Shown: positions 11,549 to 20,862 of the stretch, piece by piece
Layout: every line of letters begins with the position of its first letter
Position numbering within the stretch: position 1 is the stretch's first letter
DNA from: Hydnum rufescens UP504
Taxonomy: Eukaryota; Basidiomycota; Agaricomycetes; Cantharellales; Hydnaceae
DNA: 64,000 nt
Assembly (NCBI GenBank): GCA_014904985.1
Contig: MU128935.1
Coordinates: forward strand, 329,361-393,360
Direction: 5' to 3'
Notes under the pieces: model-generated
The model's input: the letters and a program-made list of their open reading frames with translations, nothing else
What the model was told of the DNA's origin: nothing
Databases searched by the model: none
Program-made: the position numbers and the translations under genes

Positions 11549-12258
11549 TCACGTTGCTGTCCCGTAAGACGATGGGCGCCCGCTGACCAGCCGTGCACAG
11601 CCATCTGTATTGGATTTGGTATCGTAAACCCATATGAGGGGACCGTTATAGATTTCATGTAGACCATGTGAATCGACTAGGCGAGCTGATGCACCTTTGG
11701 AGTAGTTCACTTTTCTTCGTTGCTCTCCGGGCGGGACGGGAAGGCAAGGAATGATATCGATATCGGCAAACAGTCGAAGAAGCGTCAAATTCGAGCAATT
11801 GAGAAGAAGACGAGCGAGTGCAGCGATTTGTGGTGATGAGGATGGTGAGGATGGGTCGATAATCACAAAGGCCGAGGAGGCAGAAGTGCCTTGCTCCTCA
11901 TCGACATGAATGGTATCACTCTCCTCCTCCTCCTCCTCCTCGCTATCATCCTCCTCTCCTTCAGAGTCTAGAGCGCTCGTCGAATTTGTTTCTTGTTGCT
12001 GATCCCTGCTCTCCACAAGGAGGTCTCTCATGCCTTCGCGCTCCGATGTCAGAACGCTATTTAGGAAGGAGGTCCAACTTGCATCTTGCGAGAAATCCGT
12101 GCGGACGATAATCCCGCGGTGTGTGGTGAATGATCCCGCAGCGCTATCGTTGCTGTCCTTACCACTACCAGCAGAAGTGCCGTTCCCACTGCCGACGTCG
12201 TCGAAGTCGAGCGGATCAGGTTCGGTGATTAAGGAGATGCCGGGTGATTCAGAAGGAC
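11549..12258 (-). CDS. Unknown acidic protein, 5' end not resolved
   Basis: I do not recognise this gene. On the minus strand an open frame of about 235 codons follows a good acceptor (TTTTCAG at 12259-12265) and starts with PSESPGISLITEPDPLDF. It contains a run of Glu and Ser (SEGEEDDSEEEEEEESD), then a more ordered part with many hydrophobic residues (IAALARLLLNCSNLTLLRLF, DIDIIPCLPVPPGE, GPLIWVYDT). Codons look used and the acidic run is typical of a real fungal protein. The start must lie in an upstream exon, perhaps near 12400-12480, where several ATG codons occur. No function is proposed. Confidence 0.5.
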
Positions 12259-13972
12259 CTGAAAATTTGTTATAGCCAAGAAGTGTGAAAGTCAAACACA
12301 CAAAAAAGGTTCAGTTTCTTCATTTCGGTAGAGAGCCATCAGCAACGTTCACCAGGCGCCTGAGGAAGGTAGTCTGTGAGGAAAGCCAATGTAAAAGTCA
12401 TTACAGTTTCATTTTGGAAGAGTGGACATGCCAGGTCGCATCGCAAACCATGACTGCATCACAGCCGTGGTGCATGCCATCGACCTTGAATGGCAAACAA
12501 AAGAAAAATGCAAGGAGAAATATACTTTCCTCGTGATCGCAAAGAAGGATCAAGGCCCCAGAACTCCTCTGCGGCTTTTAACATCACGGCTCGCCGGCCA
12601 AATCTATTGGAAGGCAGATGGAAGTTTGCCCTAATCACAGCGTAACGCTCCTAAAGCATTCATGGGAATGAAGATGTGTTACCCCCTCGCCGTGGTCGAG
12701 CACGCACGCCGTACCGCCGCAAAGTACTGGAATTGGGATCGCATTCTTCAGGGGAAGACAAGATAGTCTGTTACGTCACAAGTCACGGTCACTTACGATA
12801 CAGCAACTGAACACTTGGTCAGGGCTGTTCTAGAGACCTCCTAAGCTGAGCATGAGGCGTGAGATTCTCGCTTGGTGTTTCCACTACTCCGAACCAGCCA
12901 GCAGAATCGAATCAAAAGCTACTTAGCTACTCGGTTATGTCTGGCGGGTGGGAATTGATCGGTTGACTGTTTGGCGCCCATTCATGAAATGATCCCGCTA
13001 TCCAAAAAGCATCCAGAGGTCGCTTGCACTACCTGATGTACGTGGAGTCTTCATCACATGGGGGCTTTTCTTGCTTGAAAAGACCAAAAATGTTTCCAAC
13101 CTTATAATAATCTCCAGTACTGATTCATCATGTACTTGAACCGCATAACGGGGCCTACACTAACCAGCCAGAAATGGTAATCCGCAGCCTAGCGTGGGTC
13201 TCCGCAACGGGATGTATCCGAACTGCACGTGATGCGCTGTTTCGGCTGTTGCGACGAGTCCTCATTGTGGTCACATTCTGCATTGCCTCTCCCACACATT
13301 TGGTCCGGGCGAGTCCAGCTAAATCTCTCCGCTTTCATGGGTCAATTTTATAACATTGCCATCAACTCCGATGTTGGAATTCTAAGTGTACAGTAATCCT
13401 ACTTGAAACCTCGCAGACTGGTACCTCTCTTAGCAACATTACTGGCGGATGTGCAGCAAGGGCCTTGGGGATCAACAAAAGGGGTGAAACTAAATTAACA
13501 TGATACCATGATGTGTAGCAATGAGATTGTGCTTGCAGAGAAAGAACAGGTGCATTCTGGTGACCGAGTGCACCCGATCCTTCACTGCCACAAAGGATAT
13601 CGGTGATCTCGGGGCCTAGTCATGGTATCAAGTATAAAAACAACGTGGGGCCTTTGGGGATTCCAGCACACCTCCAAACTCGACGCCCAAACGGGTGACC
13701 TGCAACTATTTTCATGACAAGGTCTAGGTAAAGTGTCAAAGTTTCAGAGAAACCCCTTGAGCAAGGTACACTTGGTGTCACTTGGGGCGATTAATTCAAT
13801 GCCACCGTCATGATGGCTACTCTTGAAATAGATACAGTGTAATGAAAATTGGCCTGGACCAAATTCATAATTTGATTTTGATGAGGTTTGGGGCCACAAA
13901 GGGTCGAGGGTTTGCATCCGGCTGGGAAAGGATCGACTGGCATTGTTCCTTCCATCCAACCAACTGTCTCTG
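12259..13972. other. Intergenic 1.7 kb with possible repeat remnant
   Basis: Contains the undefined 5' exon(s) of the minus-strand unknown gene and the promoter of the acyltransferase, with TATA-like TATAAAAA near 13633. A 27-base segment at about 13121-13147 closely resembles one at 18973-18999, with a second match (CATTGCCTCTCCCA) further on in both. This may be an old dispersed repeat. No gene seen. Confidence 0.4.
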
Positions 13973-15709
13973 ATGAGGACCACCTTCGTTAGTCCTGTTC
14001 TCCCAACGATCTCTGGAGACCAGCGTCGTCATCCCCTTATTGTAGCAGATTTATGGAATTACTTCTGGGTGCGACCGCCACGGTAGCAACAGATCCCTTT
14101 TCAAACTCACGCATACTTCTAGATCGAGAAAGTCTATGTGATTCCGGAACCCATTGACATCACGAGATTCTGTGATGCGCTGGCGCAGACGCTCTCTTTC
14201 TTCCCGACATTCGCTGGGCGACTGCAAAAGGATCCCCAGTCTCTCGAGTGTTGGGTAGGTAGAACAATAGGCCCGGCTGTCAAGGGGCATCATTCTAATG
14301 TCAATCCTGCCCAAGGTCGAACTCACAAATTCCCCAGTCCCCGTCATGATCGAAACAAACTCTCCTTCGCCCCCTCCCCCACTTGGCAGCCCCGTTGTAC
14401 TCAAGCACCTCGATCCATTCATTTCCCCCTTGGAAAATACCCTTCTTTTGAACAATGACAAACCTCTCGTAACAATAAAGTTGTCATCGCAACCTGGATC
14501 TCGCGAGACTGTTATCGGACTGGCTGTGTCCCATATGATTGGTGAATTCACACTTGTCTTCCCCATGGATAAAGGACTGATTCAGTCCGTTTTCGCTCGT
14601 TACAGCGGATGGCTATCGTATGCTGCGTTTCACGCATACTCTATCGCAGATATATCAGGGCCAACTCCCAGAAGACCCCACGCCATACTACGTCCCTGAG
14701 CCTCTCCCTCCTTCTGCATCCGAGATAGAACAAGAGACTCCCAGCCCCTCTGCTGGTCCCTCCTTCTGGTCTACGCGGCATTTTGATCCGGTAGAAGTCC
14801 AGCATCATTACAAAACGGATTACTTTGCTTCATCTCCCGTGAACATCAGTCTCTCGCCAACCACTCTGGGAAAATTGAAGGATTTTGTATCCCAAGCTGT
14901 CAAAAGACTCACAGCGCGGGACGGCATCCCTGATCTTCAATCCGAGATTCTCATCAGTCGTCAGGATGCTATCTCTGCATATATCGTGGCAACCATGAAC
15001 CGATTCTTGCCTAACGCGGTAACTTATGTTATCTCTAATATGAACGTAAGCATGCGGGCAAGTCTCGCAGCAGGCCTCTCACCCTGCCTCTATTTCAGTA
15101 TCGCGGAATGATCCCCCAAGTCAATGTCGGGACGAACGCGACTACATTCATCCAGACACCACTATTATCGCCTTCCGAGCAACGCGATATCGCATCCATC
15201 GCCCTTGCTCTCCGCTATTCTATCTCGCGTGCAAGGAAACCAGACCAAATCTTAAGTGACCTGACGTTTGCACAGAAATGCATGTTGGAGGCCTTCAGCC
15301 GAGGTAGAGTGTACGTAATCGTACCACCGTCGGATGCTGCTCTTGTCAATGGCAATGCACAGTAAGCACAGACTCCCTTACTCTATGTATTTTCGCCCGA
15401 TCTCCCTCTCTCGGAATTGAATCAAGGTACGATTGGAACTCTGCTCATTTTGGATACCCTGGGCGCACACGAGTCCACACATTCGGGCTCTTTAGCCGAT
15501 ACATACGTATCTTCCACTCCAATCCGCGTCTTAGGATCACGGCAGAAGGTGAAACCGTTATCGACGACCCTCGTGAAGGCTGGTTGGATGTGCAATTTGG
15601 AATTGATAAAAAATTGAATAATGTAGTGCAGAGTGCCATCGAGAAAGATCTCCGAACTCTGGAATCTACAGGCGATCTGGCCCACCAGCAATATAGTCAC
15701 CACGTATGA
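13973..15709 (+). CDS. HXXXD-type acyltransferase (PF02458 transferase family)
   Basis: Transfers an acyl group from a CoA thioester to an alcohol or amine; the substrate is unknown. Six exons join in frame to 479 residues: 13973..14068, 14123..14254, 14316..14541, 14606..15045, 15099..15361, 15427..15709. Family landmarks are IEKVYVIPEPIDITRFCDAL and TFAGRL near the N-terminus, then the catalytic HMIADG (His-x-x-x-Asp-Gly) around residue 146, formed across the intron 14542..14605. ISRQDAISAYI follows, then SNMNYRGMIPQ, and finally NSAHFGYPGRTRVHTFG at the place of the DFGWG motif, which here lacks its usual Asp. Length is usual for the family (430-500). There are no biosynthetic neighbours, so a pathway cannot be inferred. 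The start was chosen because it gives in-phase joining and a normal N-terminal length. Confidence 0.85.
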
Positions 15710-16643
15710 AATAGTTTGTATATTTTATATATTTACAGTATCTCGCTTGCCGTAGCAGAGTGCGGAAATGAAATGCGGAAAAAAAATTGTCAAGTCCGAA
15801 TAAATATGATTACAAATATGGTCCGTGGGAAAAGAAAACAGTGGCGCCACTTGTATGCCTTAAACTCCAAACATCCACCTCCCTGGGCCCTCTTGCTGCA
15901 TGCCATTATCACTGCTGCAAGGGTTGGAGTGATTCTTGAGCTATTGCAACAAATGCCCTTGCACAAACTCACTCTTGATTGGTCTCTGCCAAAGCGCTTC
16001 ACACTCTGACTATCAAAGGCATGGGTATTTGGAGTATCCTCAGTGCAATGGAGCATGCAAAGCAAATCAAGCCAAGACTCGGTATTGTATATTTGATAAA
16101 GTGAGAGTCAGGATACTACATAGGAACTGGGATAGTAGAGATGGAAGGTCTATACGACCCGGACACTGGAGGTAATGAATACTAGACACTTGATCCTTAT
16201 CCAGAAACCCGCATCTACTATTGATGTCAAACGCTTAGTCAGCACACATCAAAGGAGCAGTAAATTTGTATCTGATTGATGATGGTTGGTTGGTTGGTTG
16301 GTGTGGACAACAAACATGCTTCAAGATATATATTCTGATTCCGAACACCATAACTCTTTCTGAGGAAGGTGACCTGATTTAGGCTGATTAATAAAGGTTC
16401 ATTACATACATACAGTAGTGGAGTCGTGGCTCAAGTCGACCGGTCCCAAAGCGCACTCTCGGTGGGCGGTTCTGGGTGGTAGAGACTCATCTCTCCGAGT
16501 CCCGGGAGCCACCATATTTGCGGAAATCTTCAGGAATTTCCCAGCGGGAGCGCACTGATTGGCTAGGGGTCGTGGGGTTGGTGTTGAGTTCGGTGTGGCA
16601 TCCGGCTAACCCCGGTCTTCCAAGGTCCCATCTTGAGTTCTCC
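15710..16643. other. Intergenic, acyltransferase to complex I subunit
   Basis: About 930 bases. AT-rich just after the acyltransferase stop (15716-15740), and a (GGTT)n microsatellite at 16284-16302. No gene recognised. Confidence 0.5.
16284..16302. repeat. (GGTT)n microsatellite
   Basis: Nearly five GGTT units in intergenic DNA. Confidence 0.85.
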
Positions 16644-16990
16644 ATGTCGGCGGCAGATTTCAGAGGTGCACGTCACACGTCATTCACGTCAATGGATCGT
16701 TTCTTCTCATATCTTACTTTCAGCTATCATCGCGGATCGCGAAGTCAGGATTCGAGAGGCATGGGTCAAAACGATGGAAGTGCGGATAGCCCGTGAAGTA
16801 TTGACGGAATGCCAGAAAGTAGAGGGCGTGAATCATTATGAATCCTGCAAGGATCTGGCTGCTAGATACGTCGGTCTATTGCATGATGCAAAGGCGAGTG
16901 ACTTGATATGCTCCCAGCTCTCATTCTTATTGTCGTCGAGTCTGTTGCCTTTGACAGGTGAAGGGCTATAGAAAGATTGATATTGAATGA
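16644..16990 (+). CDS. Complex I 12 kDa subunit, NDUFB10-like
   Basis: Accessory subunit of the membrane arm of mitochondrial NADH:ubiquinone oxidoreductase. Exons 16644..16665, 16724..16893 and 16958..16990 join to 74 residues. The diagnostic block is REAWVKTMEVRIAREVLTEC followed by EGVNHYESCKDLAARYVGLL and a VKGY tail, matching the fungal 12 kDa subunit (IIREEWV, REGVNHLEKC, YLxLL, VKGYK). Two cysteines 12 residues apart correspond to the conserved pair of the family. The second intron starts with GC (AAG|GCGAGT) and ends TTTGACAG; no GT donor gives the conserved VKGY continuation. At 74 residues the protein is a little short, so an extra upstream exon cannot be excluded. Confidence 0.8.
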
Positions 16991-17438
16991 AACCTTTTTG
17001 TGGAGCGCTCATGGACTATCAAATTATTTCGAGTGCCTCATTCTTGTCCTCCCTCCCTTTCTCAAAATTCACTTGTCTCTCCCACCGAGCTCTGCTCTGG
17101 GTGTGTAGCCTACTACCATCATTGGATAGAAAGTATTGTGGAGAAAACGGCTTAAAGAGTCCCACAGCACTGTCTTGGGGAACTTTGGCGACACCCACGA
17201 AGGTGGTTATACGTTTCAATTACAATACTTGCTGTCAATTCTTGTGTAGTGTATAATACCTCTCCATTCGACTCTCCTGATCTCCTATTTCTCTTTTGTA
17301 AGAGGGAATTTGACTTTAAATACAAAAGGGAAGCATGTGCGAGGCACGCAATCCACCCCAGTTCTAGATGAGCTGCTCGGGCAAACTGGCGGCCGCGCCG
17401 GGAAACTTCTTCCTACTCGTGCGAGAAAGGGTCATTTA
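16991..17438. other. Intergenic, convergent 3' ends
   Basis: About 450 bases between the complex I subunit gene and the Irc22-like gene on the other strand. No gene or RNA recognised. Confidence 0.5.
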
Positions 17439-18572
17439 TCACCGTCTTTTCCCCCTTGCTTTCTTTTCGGGGCCACTCTCTTCTCCGCTGCTCAGTGCAC
17501 CATCAGCTTTGGTCTTCCTCGCTTTAAGATGGTGCTCCGGTATCCACTCCTCGCTATATCCCGTTGCTGTGGCAGTGGTCCCACTGATTGGAGCCGATGG
17601 GGCCTTGGGCTTGGGCTTTTTGGTGAAGCCAGGGAAGTAAGAAACGATGGCGAGATATGCACCTCCCCCAAGAATTCCCAAAAGCATGATGTATGTCAAA
17701 ATCCTTCATTCGGGCAACAAAGGAATCAGGAAAATGTCAATGTCAAGGAACGAAAATCTAGAACCAACAATTGGAGGTCGAAGATAGATTTAGCGGGCTC
17801 TACAATGGAAACGATGGAGTCGTATGCTTGAAGATGATGAGATTGACCCTAGAAACACATATTAATTCAAGCAGGATGGACACAGGTGTATTGTGACAAC
17901 GAACCCCAGCAAGATATTCAACCCAGATTTGCAAACGACTTTCTTGTGGCTGGAGATGACATTACTGACTTCTCAATAATACAACGTCAGTATAACGCAT
18001 ACCTTGAACCTAACACGGGAACTCGACATGAGGGAGAGTTTACAGCAGCGAAAAGAAAGAACTGTGAATTCACTCGCTGTGAAATACATATGGTATCGAA
18101 ATCTTGCCCGTTGGAAGTGCCGAGGCACTATACTTCAAGGTAGTTGTCTGTCCGTACAAATCGTTGAATAAGCGATGAAAACACATGAAAAATAAGTTGG
18201 ACGTGCGTTACGGATCAGTTTGTCACTACCAAGTTCGCTAAAAGATCCAAAGACAGATTTGACGTCGATTTCGACGTCAGACTTGTTCTCTACAAGACTA
18301 CATAATCCAAGGTGACTAGGCTTGCGAGCGGATGAACAGAATGAGAGTCACTATACACTGATATCTGGTTCTTCTCCCCATTTACGACGTCTATGGAGAG
18401 TTGCTGGAGTGTGAAGTTGGCAACGCATAACACCGAGCGAGGACTCACGTCCGAATGGATTAGTTTGGGGGAAAGACGCACTACCCTCTACTTTGGCTCC
18501 AGTCGAGAGAGCGAATGCATCGGAAAATACGAGTACTAGCGTGGCAAGGAGCGGAACCGTATTGACTTTCAT
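17439..18572 (-). CDS. ER membrane protein of the Irc22 type (TRAP-alpha-like)
   Basis: Single-pass ER membrane protein with a luminal domain, related to yeast Irc22 and distantly to translocon-associated protein alpha. Minus-strand exons: 18572..18449, 18390..18357, 18297 to about 18206, about 18155..18074, 18009..18003, 17949..17905, 17848..17769, 17703..17439. The start gives a signal peptide (MKVNTVPLLATLVLVFSDAF). Luminal blocks follow: PFG, VVNGEKN, VENKSD, GSF, KLIRN, LKYSASALP, IPYVFHSEF, LQIWVEYL and AYDSIVSIVEP. A membrane segment (ILTYIMLLGILGGGAYLAIV) and a Lys-rich cytosolic tail with EEWIPEHHL close the protein. The exon at 18003-18009 has 7 bases. The junction between exons 3 and 4 does not keep phase with the obvious GT-AG sites, so either a site is unusual or one base is wrong. 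Confidence 0.75.
18003..18009 (-). other. Seven-base micro-exon of the Irc22-like gene
   Basis: GTTCAAG between TTAG (acceptor) and GTATGC (donor) on the minus strand. It completes a Glu codon and adds Phe-Lys, giving the conserved HSEFKP of the family; without it the frame is lost. Confidence 0.65.
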
Positions 18573-18650
18573 CGTGCCAGCAGGAAGCAGATGTAAACCT
18601 ATGAGGTTCGGCTCTTCCCGTTTTCGAAAAAGGTTCGGTTGGTTGGAATT

Positions 18651-18661
18651 CACGTTTATAT
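18651..18661 (-). promoter_or_regulatory. TATA-like box upstream of the Irc22-like gene
   Basis: GGTATATAAAC on the minus strand, about 80 bases before the proposed ATG at 18572. Position and sequence fit a TATA box; unproven. Confidence 0.35.
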
Positions 18662-19975
18662 ACCGCGTAGGCACCCATGAGCGGTTCAAATACATGACGA
18701 ATCAGTGTTCGAAATTATCCTAAGGTTGGATGGGGTATTATGAAGGGGGTGTGCGAAGGGCGTGGATTCTGGTTGATTCTAATATGGTCTAGTGGGGTAG
18801 GCGAGACAGAAAAAAGGTTCGGCAATCAGACGACTCAGACCTGGTTGATCGCACCAAGAATTGTATCGTTGGTAGTGCTAGTAGTGATCGACCGTGTCTC
18901 CGCGCAATCAGAATCTACACCCCCTTCGCACACCCCCTTCACAATGCCCCACGAACCCTTAGAATAATTTTGAGTACTGAGTCATCATGTAGTCGAACCG
19001 CTCTTGGCCCCCTGCGGGAGCCTACGTGGTATATAAACGAGATCTCCGCGGCTCGCGGGTTCTGCCGACTCGCGTCAGTGATTCAGTGACTTCACCGGTC
19101 TCAGAGAGTCAGGTCAGTGACAAATCACCGCATATGCCTACTGATACAGTATGTCTATAACCGAAGGGATCATATCATAGTAAAACTACACCATTGCCTC
19201 TCCCATACCTTTCTCTACTTTGGCTGATGAGCCTGGTTGAAGCGGCCCACCACACTGCCATGGTCTCGGATAAGTTTTAACACATACGGCTATAGTTCGG
19301 AATGTGTGACATCGGCCAATGCAGCTATAGCGCTATAAATTTGGAGTGGGAGACGTGACGGAGACGAGAAGGGATCTGGGCGCTATTATAAAAATGATCG
19401 TGGCTCATCCTAGGTTTGGAGAACTTGCCATAGGTCTGACACCGATGTGAAGGTGAGTGTCCGGGAGAGTCTTGACCACGGAATAGGCCAGTGCATCGCT
19501 CACTAAATCCGTAATTTCCTGTACAGTGCTTCGTGCAGTTTCCCGCATTTTAGGGCGGATGACTTCCCATCCTGCAACTCACTCTTCCATCAACACGTCC
19601 CATAACGCTGCCCATCTTCCCTCCTAATTATAGGGAATTATTCACGATGATACTTCATTAGTCTCTTTGTTCAGTTCTCCATAAAATTTGAGTCCGTCCT
19701 GAGACTGAAGAGTACAGCCAGTTGTTCAAAAGGGTGGGAATATTTGATACGATGGTCTAGGATCCCTACATATGCATGAAGGGAAACTGCGACCGACTCT
19801 AATCCACGTCGGGACTCGACTTGGAGGCTGTGAAAAATCCCAAGTAACAGGTATCTCTGGCATCAGTCGAAGTCGAGTTGAATCGGTTCGTGGCAATAGT
19901 GGCACATTGGGTTCAGCCACGTCCGAGAATTAATACAGCACAGTAGCAAGGGTGTAAAAGGGGGACACTGGACAG
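18662..19975. other. Intergenic, Irc22-like to dynactin p25
   Basis: About 1.3 kb. Contains the second copy of the 27-base segment shared with 13121-13147 (at 18973-18999), then a TATA-like TATATAAAC near 19030 with no gene seen downstream of it. Possibly a decayed transposon remnant. Confidence 0.35.
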
Positions 19976-20776
19976 CTAGCCCTCGAGCGGCTGGAAGCGA
20001 TTGTAGTATTGCTTGGTCTGAGACTCGAATAGTTCTTGAGTGGATTCCGGGAGGTTCTCGACGAATTGACCTGAATGCAATTCGTTCGTGAAGAGTCGAG
20101 TACGCGAGAGTATTCAAACACGGACCCGGGGAGCCGGAGAACAAGACCAGTGCGGGAACGACAGTATTTGGAGGTATCACGGTATTATCTGCTATTTTTG
20201 CACAATCCTTGATCATCGTGAACTTTCCCTGATGACAGCTTGCACGTCAGTATAGAGAAAGGGGTCTCAAAGAAGAGGGAGGGATCGACAATGATGCAGT
20301 TTTTCCCGATTTCGACATAATTACCGATCATTGCTGCTTCGACGACCGTGTTGGCACCAATGTGGACATGATCACCTATCTTCATTGGGTAATAGTTGAA
20401 ATTTCCCCGATACGTCTTGTATGGCGGTCTACAATTGGGTTATCCTTTTCGGTTGCGCTGATGTTGAACACAACCTTAACCTACCTGAGGATGCATCCCT
20501 CGCTGATGAGGCAGTATTTACCAAGGGAGATCACAACCGCATGTCCCGGACCTGTCCGCCGAAGGTCCCCACGGATAATAGCTGTACTAGAGATAATGGT
20601 CTTTCCACCTAGTATGATATTCTGTGGGCCGGCTATAGTCGCCCGCCGCGACACTTTGTTTCCTGTATCCTAGAATGCATGGTGGGTAATCCACATATAG
20701 TTCTATAGAACAATTCTTGACGTACTGTTTCGATGTAGTCGGCCTTGGGATAGTATACAGGTTGCGCAAAATTCAT
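19976..20776 (-). CDS. DCTN5: Dynactin subunit p25 (DCTN5)
   Basis: Subunit of the pointed-end complex of dynactin, which couples dynein to cargo such as early endosomes. Exons on the minus strand: 20776..20726, 20669..20485, 20428..20290, 20228..20126, 20070..19976. They give 190 residues (the human protein has 182). The left-handed beta-helix hexapeptide pattern is plain: [91 protein letters not shown]. The C-terminus reads [20 protein letters not shown]. All joins are in phase. The start lies only 86 bases from the divergent BRCT gene, so the two probably share a promoter region. Confidence 0.92.
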
Positions 20777-20862
20777 CAGGATCCAGACGGCAAACCCCGT
20801 GAACGCGACTGCTCCCTATCCACTGTTCCCCAGTCTTAATCTGTCTCCAAGATTTTGTGCTA

